Under the pieces are notes generated by a model. The model was not told the DNA's origin. It made no database searches and was given only the letters and a program-made list of their open reading frames with translations. Source: CAVVYV01 sp963818205 (GTDB taxonomy: Bacteria; Actinomycetota; Thermoleophilia; Solirubrobacterales; 70-9). Taken from it: 64,000 nucleotides of DNA. Position numbers and translations under genes: made by a program. Where the stretch lies: NCBI GenBank assembly GCA_963818205.1, contig CAWFRG010000014.1:124001-188000 (forward strand). The letters are read 5' to 3'. This document shows, piece after piece, positions 19,000 to 26,869 of this stretch. Numbering within the stretch: the stretch's first letter is position 1; each line of letters opens with the position of its first letter.

Positions 19000-19976
19000 C
19001 CGCCTCCGTCTTCTCGCCCGTCCCGCTTGGAGTCCTGGCGGCTCTCGGCCTCGCCGTAGGCCTCGACGATCCGCTGCACGAGCTTGTGCCGGACCACGTC
19101 CTCGCCGCCGAAGCGGATGAAGCTGATGTCCTGGACGTGGTCGAGGATGTTGCCGACCTCGACCAGGCCCGAGCGCGAGCCGCGCTCGAGGTCGATCTGG
19201 GTGATGTCGCCGGTGACCACCACCTTCGAGCCGAAGCCGAGCCGGGTGAGGAACATCTTCATCTGCTCGGGACTGGTGTTCTGGGCCTCGTCGAGGATCA
19301 CGAAGGAGTCATTAAGCGTTCTACCCCGCATGAAAGCCAGCGGCGCGACCTCGATCGTGCCCCGCTCGAAGTAGGCGTTGACCTTCTCCGGATCGAGCAT
19401 GTCGTAGAGCGCGTCGAACAGCGGCCTCAGGTAGGGATCGACCTTTGCCTGGATGTCACCGGGAAGGAAGCCGAGCCGCTCGCCGGCCTCGACCGCGGGG
19501 CGGGTGAGGATCACCCGGCTGACGTCCCCGCGGGAGAGCGCCGCCGCGGCCATCGCCACGGCGAGGAAGGTCTTGCCGGTGCCGGCGGGACCGATGCCGA
19601 AGGTGATCGTGTGGTCTCGGATCGAGTCGACGTAGCGCTTCTGGTTGACGGTCTTCGGCGCCACCCTTGTGTTGCGGTGGCTCCAGATCACGTCCTCGAG
19701 GATCTCGGCGGGGCTCTCGTGCTGGTCGAGGGCCCCGGTGACCGCCTCGATCGTGCCGGGGGCGATCTCGTGGCCCTGCTGGATCAGGTCGACCAGCTCG
19801 CCGACGACGGTCTCGGCGGTGCGGACGTCGCCGGCGTCGCCGTCGAGGGTGAGGACGTTGCCGCGCAAATACAGCTCGCAGCCGAGATGGCCCTCGAGCG
19901 CGCGCAGGACAGCGTCCTCGGATCCGGCCAGCTCGGCGGCGACCGTGTTGTCGATCTCGAGCTGCCTACGCGCCAC
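18996..19976 (-). CDS. phoH: PhoH-like ATPase
   Basis: A 326-residue cytoplasmic ATPase of the PhoH family, which associates with YbeY and RNA metabolism. An N-terminal KH-like region (LGCELYLRGNVLTLDGD) is followed by the ATPase domain. The Walker A is FGIGPAGTGKTFLA, then RPAVEAGERLGFLPGD, the Walker B is FVILDEAQNTSPEQ, and VVTGDITQIDLE follows. The GTG start shares one base with the yqeY stop. The tail after QRIVEAYGE is charged and variable. Confidence 0.95.
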   Translation of the reverse strand: MARRQLEIDNTVAAELAGSEDAVLRALEGHLGCELYLRGNVLTLDGDAGDVRTAETVVGELVDLIQQGHEIAPGTIEAVTGALDQHESPAEILEDVIWSHRNTRVAPKTVNQKRYVDSIRDHTITFGIGPAGTGKTFLAVAMAAAALSRGDVSRVILTRPAVEAGERLGFLPGDIQAKVDPYLRPLFDALYDMLDPEKVNAYFERGTIEVAPLAFMRGRTLNDSFVILDEAQNTSPEQMKMFLTRLGFGSKVVVTGDITQIDLERGSRSGLVEVGNILDHVQDISFIRFGGEDVVRHKLVQRIVEAYGEAESRQDSKRDGREDGGG

Positions 19977-20407
19977 TAAGCGTTCAACTTCTCGCGCACC
20001 GCCTGGCTGACACGCTTGCCGTCGGCCCTGCCGCCGACCTTCGGCATCAGCGACTTCATCACCTCGCCCATGTCCTTCGCCTCGTTCGCCCCGGTCTCCT
20101 CGACCGCGGCGGTGACCAGCTCGGAGAGCTCCTCGTCGGAGAGCTGCTCGGGCAGGTAGCCCTCGATCAGCTCCGCCTCGGACTCCTCGGCGGCGGCCTG
20201 GTCGTCCCGGCCCCCCTCGCGCAGAGCCTCGGCGGCGTCGATACGCCGCTTCCGCTCGCGCTGCAGCGCCGCCACCTCGTCGTCCTTTCCTTCCTTCGCC
20301 TCCTGCTGGAGGGCGTGGACGATCATCCGCAGGGCGCCGACCCGGTCGCGCTCGCCGGCCTTCATTGCGGTCTTCACGTCGTCCTGGACCCGCTCGAGGA
20401 TGCTCAT
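19976..20407 (-). CDS. GatB/YqeY domain protein
   Basis: A 143-residue YqeY-like protein resembling the GatB C-terminal tRNA-binding domain. LRMIVHALQQEAKE near the start, RRIDAAEALREGGR, LIEGYLPEQLSDEE and the terminal DMGEVMKSLMPKVGGRADGK are typical. A role in tRNA-dependent amidation is often proposed for the family but not shown. It is translationally coupled to phoH. Confidence 0.92.
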   Translation of the reverse strand: MSILERVQDDVKTAMKAGERDRVGALRMIVHALQQEAKEGKDDEVAALQRERKRRIDAAEALREGGRDDQAAAEESEAELIEGYLPEQLSDEELSELVTAAVEETGANEAKDMGEVMKSLMPKVGGRADGKRVSQAVREKLNA

Positions 20408-20410
20408 CGC

Positions 20411-20887
20411 CTAAAGCGTAGTCGTACGGTCGGGTGACCCACGGCCGTTGGTGTGAAGCCCGGCGGCGCGCAGGACCAGGGTCAGCGAGGTCTCCGGCCC
20501 GGGCCACGCCTCGCGCACCAGCTGCTCGCCGCCGCCGCGCACCAGCACCCGCAGGGCGAAGCCGAGGAGCACCGCGTCGTCGAGCTGCCCGGCCACCGGG
20601 AGGAAGTCGGGCACCAGGTCGATCGGGGTGGCGAGGTAGGCGAGGACCAGCCAGAGGACGGCTCGGCGGGGGCGCGAGATCCGCCGATCGCGAGCGAGCC
20701 GCCCGACCATGACCGCGCAGTCGGGCACGAATCCCGCCAGGGCGCGCGCATCCTCGCGGCGCCCGGCGGCGATCAGCGCGGCGACCGCGACGACGTAGAG
20801 GCCGACGGCAATGATCAGGAGGCCCCAGGGCCAGAGGGGGACCTCGATGTCATCGGTGGTGGTCGCGACGATCGCGCTCAGCCACAT
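20411..20887 (-). CDS. DUF1232 (YkvA-like) membrane protein
   Basis: A 158-residue protein with an N-terminal transmembrane helix (about 18-42, WGLLIIAVGLYVVAVAALIA). A DUF1232 region follows, recognised by AVLWLVLAYLATPIDLVPDF and AGQLDDAVLLGFALR. Function of the family is unknown. It starts 13 bp after murI and ends 3 bp before yqeY, so it belongs to the hrcA-era transcript. Confidence 0.82.
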   Translation of the reverse strand: MWLSAIVATTTDDIEVPLWPWGLLIIAVGLYVVAVAALIAAGRREDARALAGFVPDCAVMVGRLARDRRISRPRRAVLWLVLAYLATPIDLVPDFLPVAGQLDDAVLLGFALRVLVRGGGEQLVREAWPGPETSLTLVLRAAGLHTNGRGSPDRTTTL

Positions 20888-20900
20888 GGCGTACGCGGCT

Positions 20901-21729
20901 TCATCGGAGCTGGACCAGCTCGACATCCCCCAGCGGCAGCTGGAGGAAGCGGGTGCCGAGCTCGCGGAAGGCGGCGGGGTCGCCCGTGCAGAGGAAGCTG
21001 TAGCTGCCCTCGCGCGAACCGTCGGTGGCGATCCCCCTCTCCGCCAGCACCCGCTGGGCGGTTGCGGCGATCGCGTGCCCGGCGGTGACCAGGCGGACGT
21101 CCCGCCCGAGGATCCGCTGCAGCATCGGCGCCACCAAGCGGGTAGTGGGTGCAGCCGAGGATCACGGTGTCGACCTCGGCCTGCTTCAGCGGCGCGCAAT
21201 AGGAGCGCACCATCTCGACAACGGTCTCGTCGAAGGGAAAGCCACGCTGGATCACCGCCGCCAGGTCGGGGGCCTCGACCTCGGTCACCCTCAGCGCCCG
21301 GCGCTGCTCGGTGAGGGCCCGCAGGTAGGAGCCGCTCCGCACCGTGGCCGGCGTCGCCAGCACCCCCACCCGGCCGGACTCGGTCACCGCCGCGGCGATC
21401 TCCGCCTCCGGCTCGATCACCGCCACCACCTCCACCCCCTGCTCGGCGGCGACCTCGCGGGCAAGCTCGTTGGCCGCCGAGGCGGCCGAGTTGCACGCGA
21501 TCACCAGCAGCTTCGCCCCGCGGGCGAGCAGGAAGCGCGTCACCTCCTCGACGTGCGCTCGGAGGTCCTCCCTGCTGCGCGCCCCGTAAGGAAAGCGCGC
21601 GTCGTCACCCAGATAGACGAAGTCTTCCTCGGGCAGCGAGACCAGGCACTCATGGAGCACCGTGAGCCCGCCGACCCCGGAGTCGAAGACGGCGATCGGG
21701 AGCTCTGACCTGACGGATTCGGGCGCCAT
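20901..21729 (-). CDS. murI: Glutamate racemase, one-base frameshift
   Basis: Makes D-glutamate for peptidoglycan. The N-terminal half has IAVFDSGVGGLTVL (catalytic Asp), DARFPYG and VIACNSAASA with the first catalytic Cys. ILGCTHYPL with the second catalytic Cys is immediately followed by a frame change near 21136. The remainder, VAPMLQRILGRDVRLV to the end, continues in another frame. CCGCTTGGTGG here would be CCGCTGGTGG without one T. An essential enzyme with both halves conserved points to a sequence error. The ATG overlaps the prmA stop. Confidence 0.88.
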
Positions 21730-22554
21730 CAGACGCCTCGGAGGAGCAGCGCCGCCCATTCGCCCTCGGTGCGGCGCTCGCCCTCCCTGAGGCCGGCCGG
21801 CGCGAAGCCCGCGACGACCCCGTCGGTTTCGCTCTCCAGCATTCCCGAGCAGACGAGGATCGCCGGGGCCGCGTCGCCGGCGTCCAGATGGCGAGCGCAG
21901 TCGAGCAGCAGGTTGGCGGTGAGGTTCGCGACGACCGTCGGGGGCTCGCGGCGGGGCCTTCTCGCGGACGTCGATCCGCTCGATCGCGAGCGCGACCCCG
22001 TTCGCCTCGGCGTTCGCCGCCGCCGCTTCGAGCGAGGCCGGCTCGCGGTCGCAGGCGGTGATCGGGCCCCAGCCCAGCTTCGCCGCGGCGATCGCCAGGA
22101 CGCCCGAGCCGGTGCCCCAATCGGCGAGCGGGCCGGAGGCCTCCCCCGCCCGCTCGAGCTCCACCAGGAGGCCGAGGCAGAGGCGGGTGGTGGGATGTCC
22201 GCCGGTACCGAACGCCCGGCCAGGATCGACGACCACGTCGACGAGCCCGTCCCTGGCATCCCACCAGGACGGGCGCACGCCGACCCGGCCCCCGACCTCG
22301 ATCGGGCGGTGGAAGTCGGCCCAGCGGTCCGCCCAGTCATCAGGGACAGCCGTGGTAGTGACGTCGACCAGGGCGCCGCCGGCCGCCGCCTGCAACTCAC
22401 CGAGCTCGGGAACCTCGCCCGGCGGCCCGTAGATCGCGAACTCCACGAAGCCTGGCCCGCGGTCCTCCTCGACCCCGTTCGGAGCAAGCTCGAGCAAGTT
22501 CGCGAGGACGCGCTCGGCGTATTCGGGCTCGCAGCGGACCGCCAGCCTGATCAT
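21729..22554 (-). CDS. prmA: Ribosomal protein L11 methyltransferase, one-base frameshift
   Basis: SAM-dependent methylation of ribosomal protein L11. The N-terminal domain and the SAM-binding DWGTGSGVLAIAAAKLG (with PGRAFGTGGHPTTRL before it) are in the first frame. Near 21955-21961 the frame changes and the catalytic TVVANLTANLL, the NLxxN-like motif, lies in another frame with ILVCSGML and the C-terminus. Deleting one base restores the gene. The order dnaJ-prmA is standard. The start overlaps the dnaJ stop (ATGA). Confidence 0.87.
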
Positions 22555-23636
22555 CGGCGGCGGGACGCCTCTTGGCCCTCGAGCGTCTCCGCCAGCCGTT
22601 CGGCCTGCTCGCGCTGCTGGCGCGACAGCTTTCTCGGTACCTCCAGCTCGAAGACCACGTGCTGGTCGCCGCGGGAGCGGCCCCGCAAGGACGGCAGCCC
22701 GTGCTTGCGAAGCACGGTGACGTCGCCGTGCTGGGCCCCGGCCGGGACCTTCACCGGCTCGTCGCCGTTCAGGGTCGGGACGCTGACCTCCCCGCCGAGC
22801 ATCGCCGTGGTCACCGGGATCGGCACCCGACTGACCAGCTCGGTGCCCTGGCGGGCGAAGCGCTCGTCCTCTCGCACCCGGACCTCGACGTAGAGGTCGC
22901 CCTGCCCGCCCCCCGCCTCGCCGGCGTGGCCGGCGCCGGCGATCCGGATCCGTTGGCCGTCGTCGATCCCGGCGGGGACCTCGACCTCCCAGGTCCGCGG
23001 CCCTCTGGTCCTCCCCGAGCCGCCGCAGACCTCGCAGGGCGTGTCCGGGATCTTCCCCGCGCCCCCGCAGCGATCGCAGGGGACCACCCGCATCACCTGG
23101 CCGAAGACGCTTTGGCTCACCTGGCGCAGCTGGCCGGATCCCCCGCAGCGATCGCAGGTGCGGATCTCGGTCCCGGGCTCGGCCCCGTTGCCGTGGCAGT
23201 GCTCGCAGACGCTGATCGCGTCGAACCTGACCTCGCGGGTCGTTCCCTCGAGCACTTCGGAGAGGTCGATCTCGATCGTCGCCAGGACGTCGCCGCCCGC
23301 CGCGGGGCCGCGCTGCCCGAAGCCGAAGCCGCCCCCAAAGGGATCGCCGCCGAAGAGCGTGTCGAAGATGTCCTGGAAGCTGGAGAAGGTCTCGCCGGGA
23401 GTCCAGCCGCCCGAGCGCAGCCCCTGGTGGCCGAAGGTGTCGTAGGTCCGCCGGCGCTCGGGATCGGAGAGGACCTCGTAGGCCTCGGCCGCCTCCTTGA
23501 ACTTCTCCTCGGCCTCGGGATCGTGAGCGTTGACGTCTGGGTGCAGCTCCCGGGCGAGCCCGCGAAAGGCCTTCTTGATCTCTCCGTCGGAGGCGCCCTG
23601 CTCGACGCCGAGCACCTCGTAGTAGTCGCGCGCCAT
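22551..23636 (-). CDS. dnaJ: Chaperone DnaJ
   Basis: Hsp70 co-chaperone, 361 residues. The J domain has LARELHPDVNA with the HPD motif, followed by a Gly/Phe-rich linker (FGGDPFGGGFGFG). Four CxxCxGxG zinc repeats come next (CEHCHGNG, CDRCGGSG, CDRCGGAG, CEVCGGSG), then the C-terminal substrate-binding domain. It lies directly after hrcA, as in many actinobacteria that carry a second dnaJ controlled by HrcA. Confidence 0.96.
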   Translation of the reverse strand: MARDYYEVLGVEQGASDGEIKKAFRGLARELHPDVNAHDPEAEEKFKEAAEAYEVLSDPERRRTYDTFGHQGLRSGGWTPGETFSSFQDIFDTLFGGDPFGGGFGFGQRGPAAGGDVLATIEIDLSEVLEGTTREVRFDAISVCEHCHGNGAEPGTEIRTCDRCGGSGQLRQVSQSVFGQVMRVVPCDRCGGAGKIPDTPCEVCGGSGRTRGPRTWEVEVPAGIDDGQRIRIAGAGHAGEAGGGQGDLYVEVRVREDERFARQGTELVSRVPIPVTTAMLGGEVSVPTLNGDEPVKVPAGAQHGDVTVLRKHGLPSLRGRSRGDQHVVFELEVPRKLSRQQREQAERLAETLEGQEASRRR

Positions 23637-23639
23637 GGG

Positions 23640-24668
23640 CTACTCGTCGTAGACGGTCTCGAAGAACCGCGAGAGCTCGCCCGCCGCCCCCCGCACCGAG
23701 GCGATCGCAGTCGCGTAGTCCATCCGGACCGGCCCGATGATCCCGACCGCGCCGAGGTTGCGATAGCCGAGGCCGTAGTTGGCACCGACCACGCTGGCCG
23801 AGCGGAGCTCCGGCTGCGGGTTCTCTCCCCCGATCCAGACGAAGACCGAGCGCCGCTCGAGCGCCGAGCGCAGCGTTCGCAGCAGGTTGACCCGTCGTTC
23901 CAGGGCGCGCATCAGCTCCTCCGCGTGAGGGAGGTCGGCGGAGTGCTCCTCGGAGAGCAGCCGCGCCGCCCCGTCCACGTAGAGAGTCTGCTCGGCGGAC
24001 TCCTCGAGATTGGTGAATGTGACGCCGATCTCCGCCAGGAGGCTGCGCTCCTGCTGCGCCAAGCTCGGGGTCGGCGAGCCGGTCGGCGGCCATCCGCGCC
24101 CCCAGCCCAAGGCCGGCGAGCCGCTCGTTGAGATAGCTCCCCGCCCACTCGACCAGGCCGGGATCGACCTCCTCCTCGAAGGTGAAGACACGCTTGGTCA
24201 CGCCTCCGTTGGAGGCGATCACGACCACCATCACCACCCGCGGCTGCAGTCGCAACACCTCGACCCGGTGGATCGTCGCCGTCTGCAGCGGCGGGGCCGT
24301 CACCAGCGCCACCAGATCGGTGATCCGGGAAAGGGTCGCAGTCGTGTCGCGGATCGCCTCCTCGACCTCTCGGCGCATCCGGGTGAGGCTCAACTCCCGG
24401 GGGGAAGCGCCGGGAGGCGGTCCTGAGAGGCGAGCAGCTCCTCGACGTAGAACCGGTAGCCGCTGTCGGTGGGCACCCTGCCGGCTGATGTGTGGGGATG
24501 GTCGAGGAAGCCCTGCGCCTCGAGGTCAGCGAGCTCCGCGCGCACGGTCGATGGGCTCCAGCCGATCTCCTCGCGGCTCGCGATCGCCTTCGACCCGATC
24601 GGCCGTCCGTCACGCACGTAGGCGTCGACCACCGCGCCCAGTACGGCTTGTTGTCGTCCACTCAGCAC
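23640..24668 (-). CDS. hrcA: Heat-inducible repressor HrcA, two frameshifts
   Basis: Repressor of groE/dnaK-type heat-shock genes that binds CIRCE. Three frame segments together cover the whole protein. The N-terminal winged helix is LSGRQQAVLGAVVDAYV, DGRPIGSKAI and TSAGRVPTDSGYRFYV. The middle part runs from LTRMRREVEEAI to ERLAGLGLG. The C-terminal part is LLAEIGVTFTNLEE to GIIGPVRMDY. The first break is a C homopolymer at 24399-24404 that needs one more base. The second, near 24061, has one extra base (GAGCTTGGC for GAGCTGGC). I place the start at GTG 24668, which matches the family N-terminus. No CIRCE element is visible upstream. Confidence 0.86.
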
Positions 24669-24675
24669 AAGGTTG

Positions 24676-24681
24676 ATTCTA
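24676..24681 (-). promoter_or_regulatory. Candidate -10 element of a leaderless hrcA transcript
   Basis: TAGAAT reads on the minus strand, ending 7 bases before the hrcA GTG. With no Shine-Dalgarno in that space, transcription would begin at or near the start codon. No convincing -35 is seen. Confidence 0.35.
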
Positions 24682-24700
24682 GAGTCGCCCAATCGCCTCT

Positions 24701-24786
24701 CCGGCGGGTGGCACCGCGGGGGGCCCCATCCGAGGACAGCTCCCTGCCCGCAGGATGGGGGGCACCGCGGTGACAGGACCCGCCGG
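24701..24786. repeat. Long imperfect hairpin between hadB-like gene and hrcA
   Basis: Outer arms CCGGCGGGT/ACCCGCCGG, middle arms ACCGCGG/CCGCGGT and inner arms CCCCATCC/GGATGGGG pair around a ~21-base loop. It fits a terminator for the upstream minus-strand gene or a structured hrcA leader. There is no run of T after the stem. Confidence 0.6.
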
Positions 24787-24794
24787 CCGAGCGG

Positions 24795-25190
24795 TTAGGG
24801 AAGCTCCAACTCTGCCTCGGCGTTGCGGATCACCTGGTTGTCGCCCTGGGCAGCGACGGTGTCCACCACGACGCGGTTCCCGTCGACCTCCTTGATCGTG
24901 CCACTGACGACCAGCTCCTGCTCGGGGAAGCCCATCCCGCGGAACTGGACGGTGAGGCGCTTCAGCGCCCGGGGGTCGCCGTCGGCGAGCTGGGCGTTGG
25001 CCCGGGCGACCTGGGCCATCATCCAGAGGCCGTGGAGGATGTTGCCGGGCAGGCCCACCTGCTTCGCGAACTCGGGGTCGATGTGGATCGGGTTGAAGTC
25101 GCCGGATGCGCCCGCGTAGCGATGGGGAAGGTACTTGTCGGGGGTCACCTTGAGCTCGGGGACCGCGTCGCCAGGCTTCAGATCAGCCAT
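24795..25190 (-). CDS. MaoC-family dehydratase (HadB-like)
   Basis: A 131-residue hot-dog protein. YAGASGDFNPIHIDPEFA carries the hydratase Asp/His pair of the MaoC family, and LHGLWMMAQVARA the following helix. In mycobacteria such a short subunit (HadB) pairs with HadA or HadC to dehydrate 3-hydroxyacyl-ACP in FAS-II. Here the partner-type gene lies 2 bp upstream. The same architecture also serves (R)-enoyl-CoA hydration, so the acyl carrier is uncertain. Confidence 0.83.
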   Translation of the reverse strand: MADLKPGDAVPELKVTPDKYLPHRYAGASGDFNPIHIDPEFAKQVGLPGNILHGLWMMAQVARANAQLADGDPRALKRLTVQFRGMGFPEQELVVSGTIKEVDGNRVVVDTVAAQGDNQVIRNAEAELELP

Positions 25191-25192
25191 GG

Positions 25193-25633
25193 TCAGACCC
25201 CTCTGACGATGTTGGTCCAGGTGCCGCGCACGACCTCGGCGCCATCCTGGTTGGTCGAGACGGACTCGAAGACGTAGAAGCCCATGCCGTCCTTCTCGTA
25301 GATCTCCTTGCAGGTCGTCGTCGTGGTGATCTGGTCGTTGACGCAGACCGGCTCGCCCCAGACGAACTCCTGGCTGCCGTGAAGCATCGTCGCGAGGTTG
25401 ATGCCGACCTCAGGGTCCAGAATCGCGGGCCCGATCGCCGGTGAGCTGTAGACGACGCAGAACATCGGCGGGGCGACGACATCGCGAAAGCCCGCCGACT
25501 TCGCGGTCTCCCGGTCGTGGTGGACGGGATTGCCCGCTCCGATCGCGTTCGCGTACTCGCGGATCTTCTCCAGTCCGACCTCGTAGGTGGTGGCGGGCCA
25601 CTCCTTGCCCACCGCGTCGGTCTTGACCGTCAT
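25193..25633 (-). CDS. MaoC N-terminal-type dehydratase subunit (HadA/HadC-like)
   Basis: A 146-residue hot-dog protein of the FAS1/MaoC N-terminal type. TYEVGLEKIREYANAIG, then FRDVVAPPMFCVVYS and HGSQEFVWGEPVCV, are typical of HadA/HadC, which lack the catalytic pair and hold substrate. The ATG at 25633 overlaps a TGA in ATGA with a short upstream frame that lies wholly in a palindrome. It precedes the HadB-like gene by 2 bp, consistent with a heterodimer. Confidence 0.82.
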   Translation of the reverse strand: MTVKTDAVGKEWPATTYEVGLEKIREYANAIGAGNPVHHDRETAKSAGFRDVVAPPMFCVVYSSPAIGPAILDPEVGINLATMLHGSQEFVWGEPVCVNDQITTTTTCKEIYEKDGMGFYVFESVSTNQDGAEVVRGTWTNIVRGV

Positions 25634-25634
25634 C

Positions 25635-25799
25635 AGATGACCGATGCCACGGCGCTGTGCGCCTGGGGGCGGCCGTGGCCGAGCAGATCGGTGGACGCAG
25701 GGCGAAGCGCTTGCCGGCGGCAAGCGCGAGCCCGAGGACGCCGAGATGCGACGGCCACGGCCGTCATCCGGGCGTGCATGGTCGTGGGATCGGTCATCT
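25635..25799. repeat. 165-bp imperfect palindrome in a divergent gap
   Basis: Two arms of about 81 bases (25635-25715 and 25719-25799) are inverted copies of each other. The outer ends match perfectly as AGATGACCGAT. The middle shares CGGCCGTGGCCG, and the centre is GCGCTTGCC-ggc-GGCAAGCGC. On the minus strand it contains an open frame (ATG 25797 to TGA 25633, 54 codons) that overlaps the HadA-like start; I cannot say whether it is translated. It could act as a structured leader, a transcription block or a mobile palindromic element. Confidence 0.7.
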
Positions 25800-25841
25800 C
25801 AGGCGGCGATTCTAGTTAGCGGGGCTTGGGTAGGCACGGGT

Positions 25842-26453
25842 ATGGGCCCGCTGCTGACCACCGACGACCCCCAGGGGGGCCTCCGGTTCCGACCCCTCGC
25901 GATCCCCCTGATCATCGCCGTGATCGCCGGTTCGGTCGCCGCCGCGATGGCGGTCCAGGGCAACGGGGTGGGAGTGGGCCTGGGCACGGCGGTCGGGGCG
26001 TTGGCCGCCACCGCGCTGATCGTGTTCGCGGTACGGGCGCGGCCGCGGGAGCGTGTGGAGGTCGCGAAGGGTGGCGCCGGTGAGCGCCGGGTGCTCGTGC
26101 TGGCGACCTCCGAGGTGACCCCGGAGGCCGCCCAGGGGATCGCCGCGCTCGCCTCCGGCGCCGACGACGTTCGCCTCCTGATCCCGGTGCCGAGCGACCG
26201 GCTCGAGCGCTGGCTCTCGGCCGAGGACGACGCCCGGGCGGAGGGCCAGCGCCGGCTTGCGCACTCGGCGGGCGCCCTGGTGGCCGCCGGCCTCCCGGTG
26301 AGCGGCTCGCTCGGCGATCCCGATCCGGCCCAGGCGCTGGAGGACGAGCTCCGCGACTACGCCGCCGACGAGGTCGTCCTCCTGGCCGAGGGTGACGACG
26401 ACCCCCTGGCCAAGCTCAAGGGCCGACTCGGGCTACCGCTGACGCGGGTCTAG
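25842..26453 (+). CDS. Membrane protein with cytoplasmic domain, unknown function
   Basis: A 203-residue protein. Two transmembrane helices (about 18-38 and 44-64) are followed by an alpha/beta region beginning RRVLVLATSEVTPEAA, with VRLLIPVPSDRLERW, and ending LGLPLTRV. The soluble part resembles a universal-stress-type fold in its alternation, but no ATP motif is evident and I do not assign it. It ends 4 bases into the convergent SnoaL-like gene. Confidence 0.6.
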   Translation: MGPLLTTDDPQGGLRFRPLAIPLIIAVIAGSVAAAMAVQGNGVGVGLGTAVGALAATALIVFAVRARPRERVEVAKGGAGERRVLVLATSEVTPEAAQGIAALASGADDVRLLIPVPSDRLERWLSAEDDARAEGQRRLAHSAGALVAAGLPVSGSLGDPDPAQALEDELRDYAADEVVLLAEGDDDPLAKLKGRLGLPLTRV

Positions 26454-26869
26454 CCGGACTCGCGCTCGCGCGCGAGCTCGAGGGCGGCGTCGCGGTCGGC
26501 CTGGAGCGAGAGAAATTCCATTTGGCCCTCGCGCACCCCGATCACCCAGCCGAGCAGGTTCCCGACCTCGACGCCGCTGCCGACGCCGACGCCCCGGCTG
26601 CGGATCATCGCCACCACGTGGTTTTCGCCCACGGGTTCGATCGACTCGACGGTCATCACGAACTCCGACCAGGCCTCGTCCCAGGCTGCGAACCAGCGCT
26701 GGAACGCCTCCAGGCCGCGGTAGACGCCGGCATTGCCGAGCTCCGGTGGCACGAACACCTCGATGTCGTCGGTGAAGGTCGCCATCGCGCTCTCGCGGTC
26801 GCCACTGATCCAGGATTCGAGCCCGTCCCTCGCGAGCTCGATGTTGCGCTCTTGATCAGAAGTTGTCAT
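26450..26869 (-). CDS. SnoaL-like / ketosteroid-isomerase-fold protein
   Basis: A 139-residue NTF2-like protein. NIELARDGLESWISGD begins the family helix, TFTDDIEVFVPPE and YRGLEAFQRWFAAWDEAW follow, and GWVIGVREGQMEFLSLQ is the last strand pair. Such proteins are often enzymes or binding proteins of unknown substrate. Its ATG lies inside the lepA 3' end (14-base overlap), so it is probably translated from the lepA message. Confidence 0.75.
   Translation of the reverse strand: MTTSDQERNIELARDGLESWISGDRESAMATFTDDIEVFVPPELGNAGVYRGLEAFQRWFAAWDEAWSEFVMTVESIEPVGENHVVAMIRSRGVGVGSGVEVGNLLGWVIGVREGQMEFLSLQADRDAALELARERESG

Noticed and set aside
20878..24393. A single 1171-codon minus-strand open frame spanning the hrcA to murI region
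   Set aside because: Only the parts matching HrcA, PrmA and MurI are coding. The rest is the wrong frame of dnaJ kept open by high GC and by one-base errors.
24706..24719. GGGTGGCACCGCG on the plus strand, a match to the T-box antiterminator consensus
   Set aside because: No stem I or specifier loop lies upstream (it is hrcA antisense) and no synthetase or amino-acid gene follows on that strand. The match is explained by the hairpin arm.
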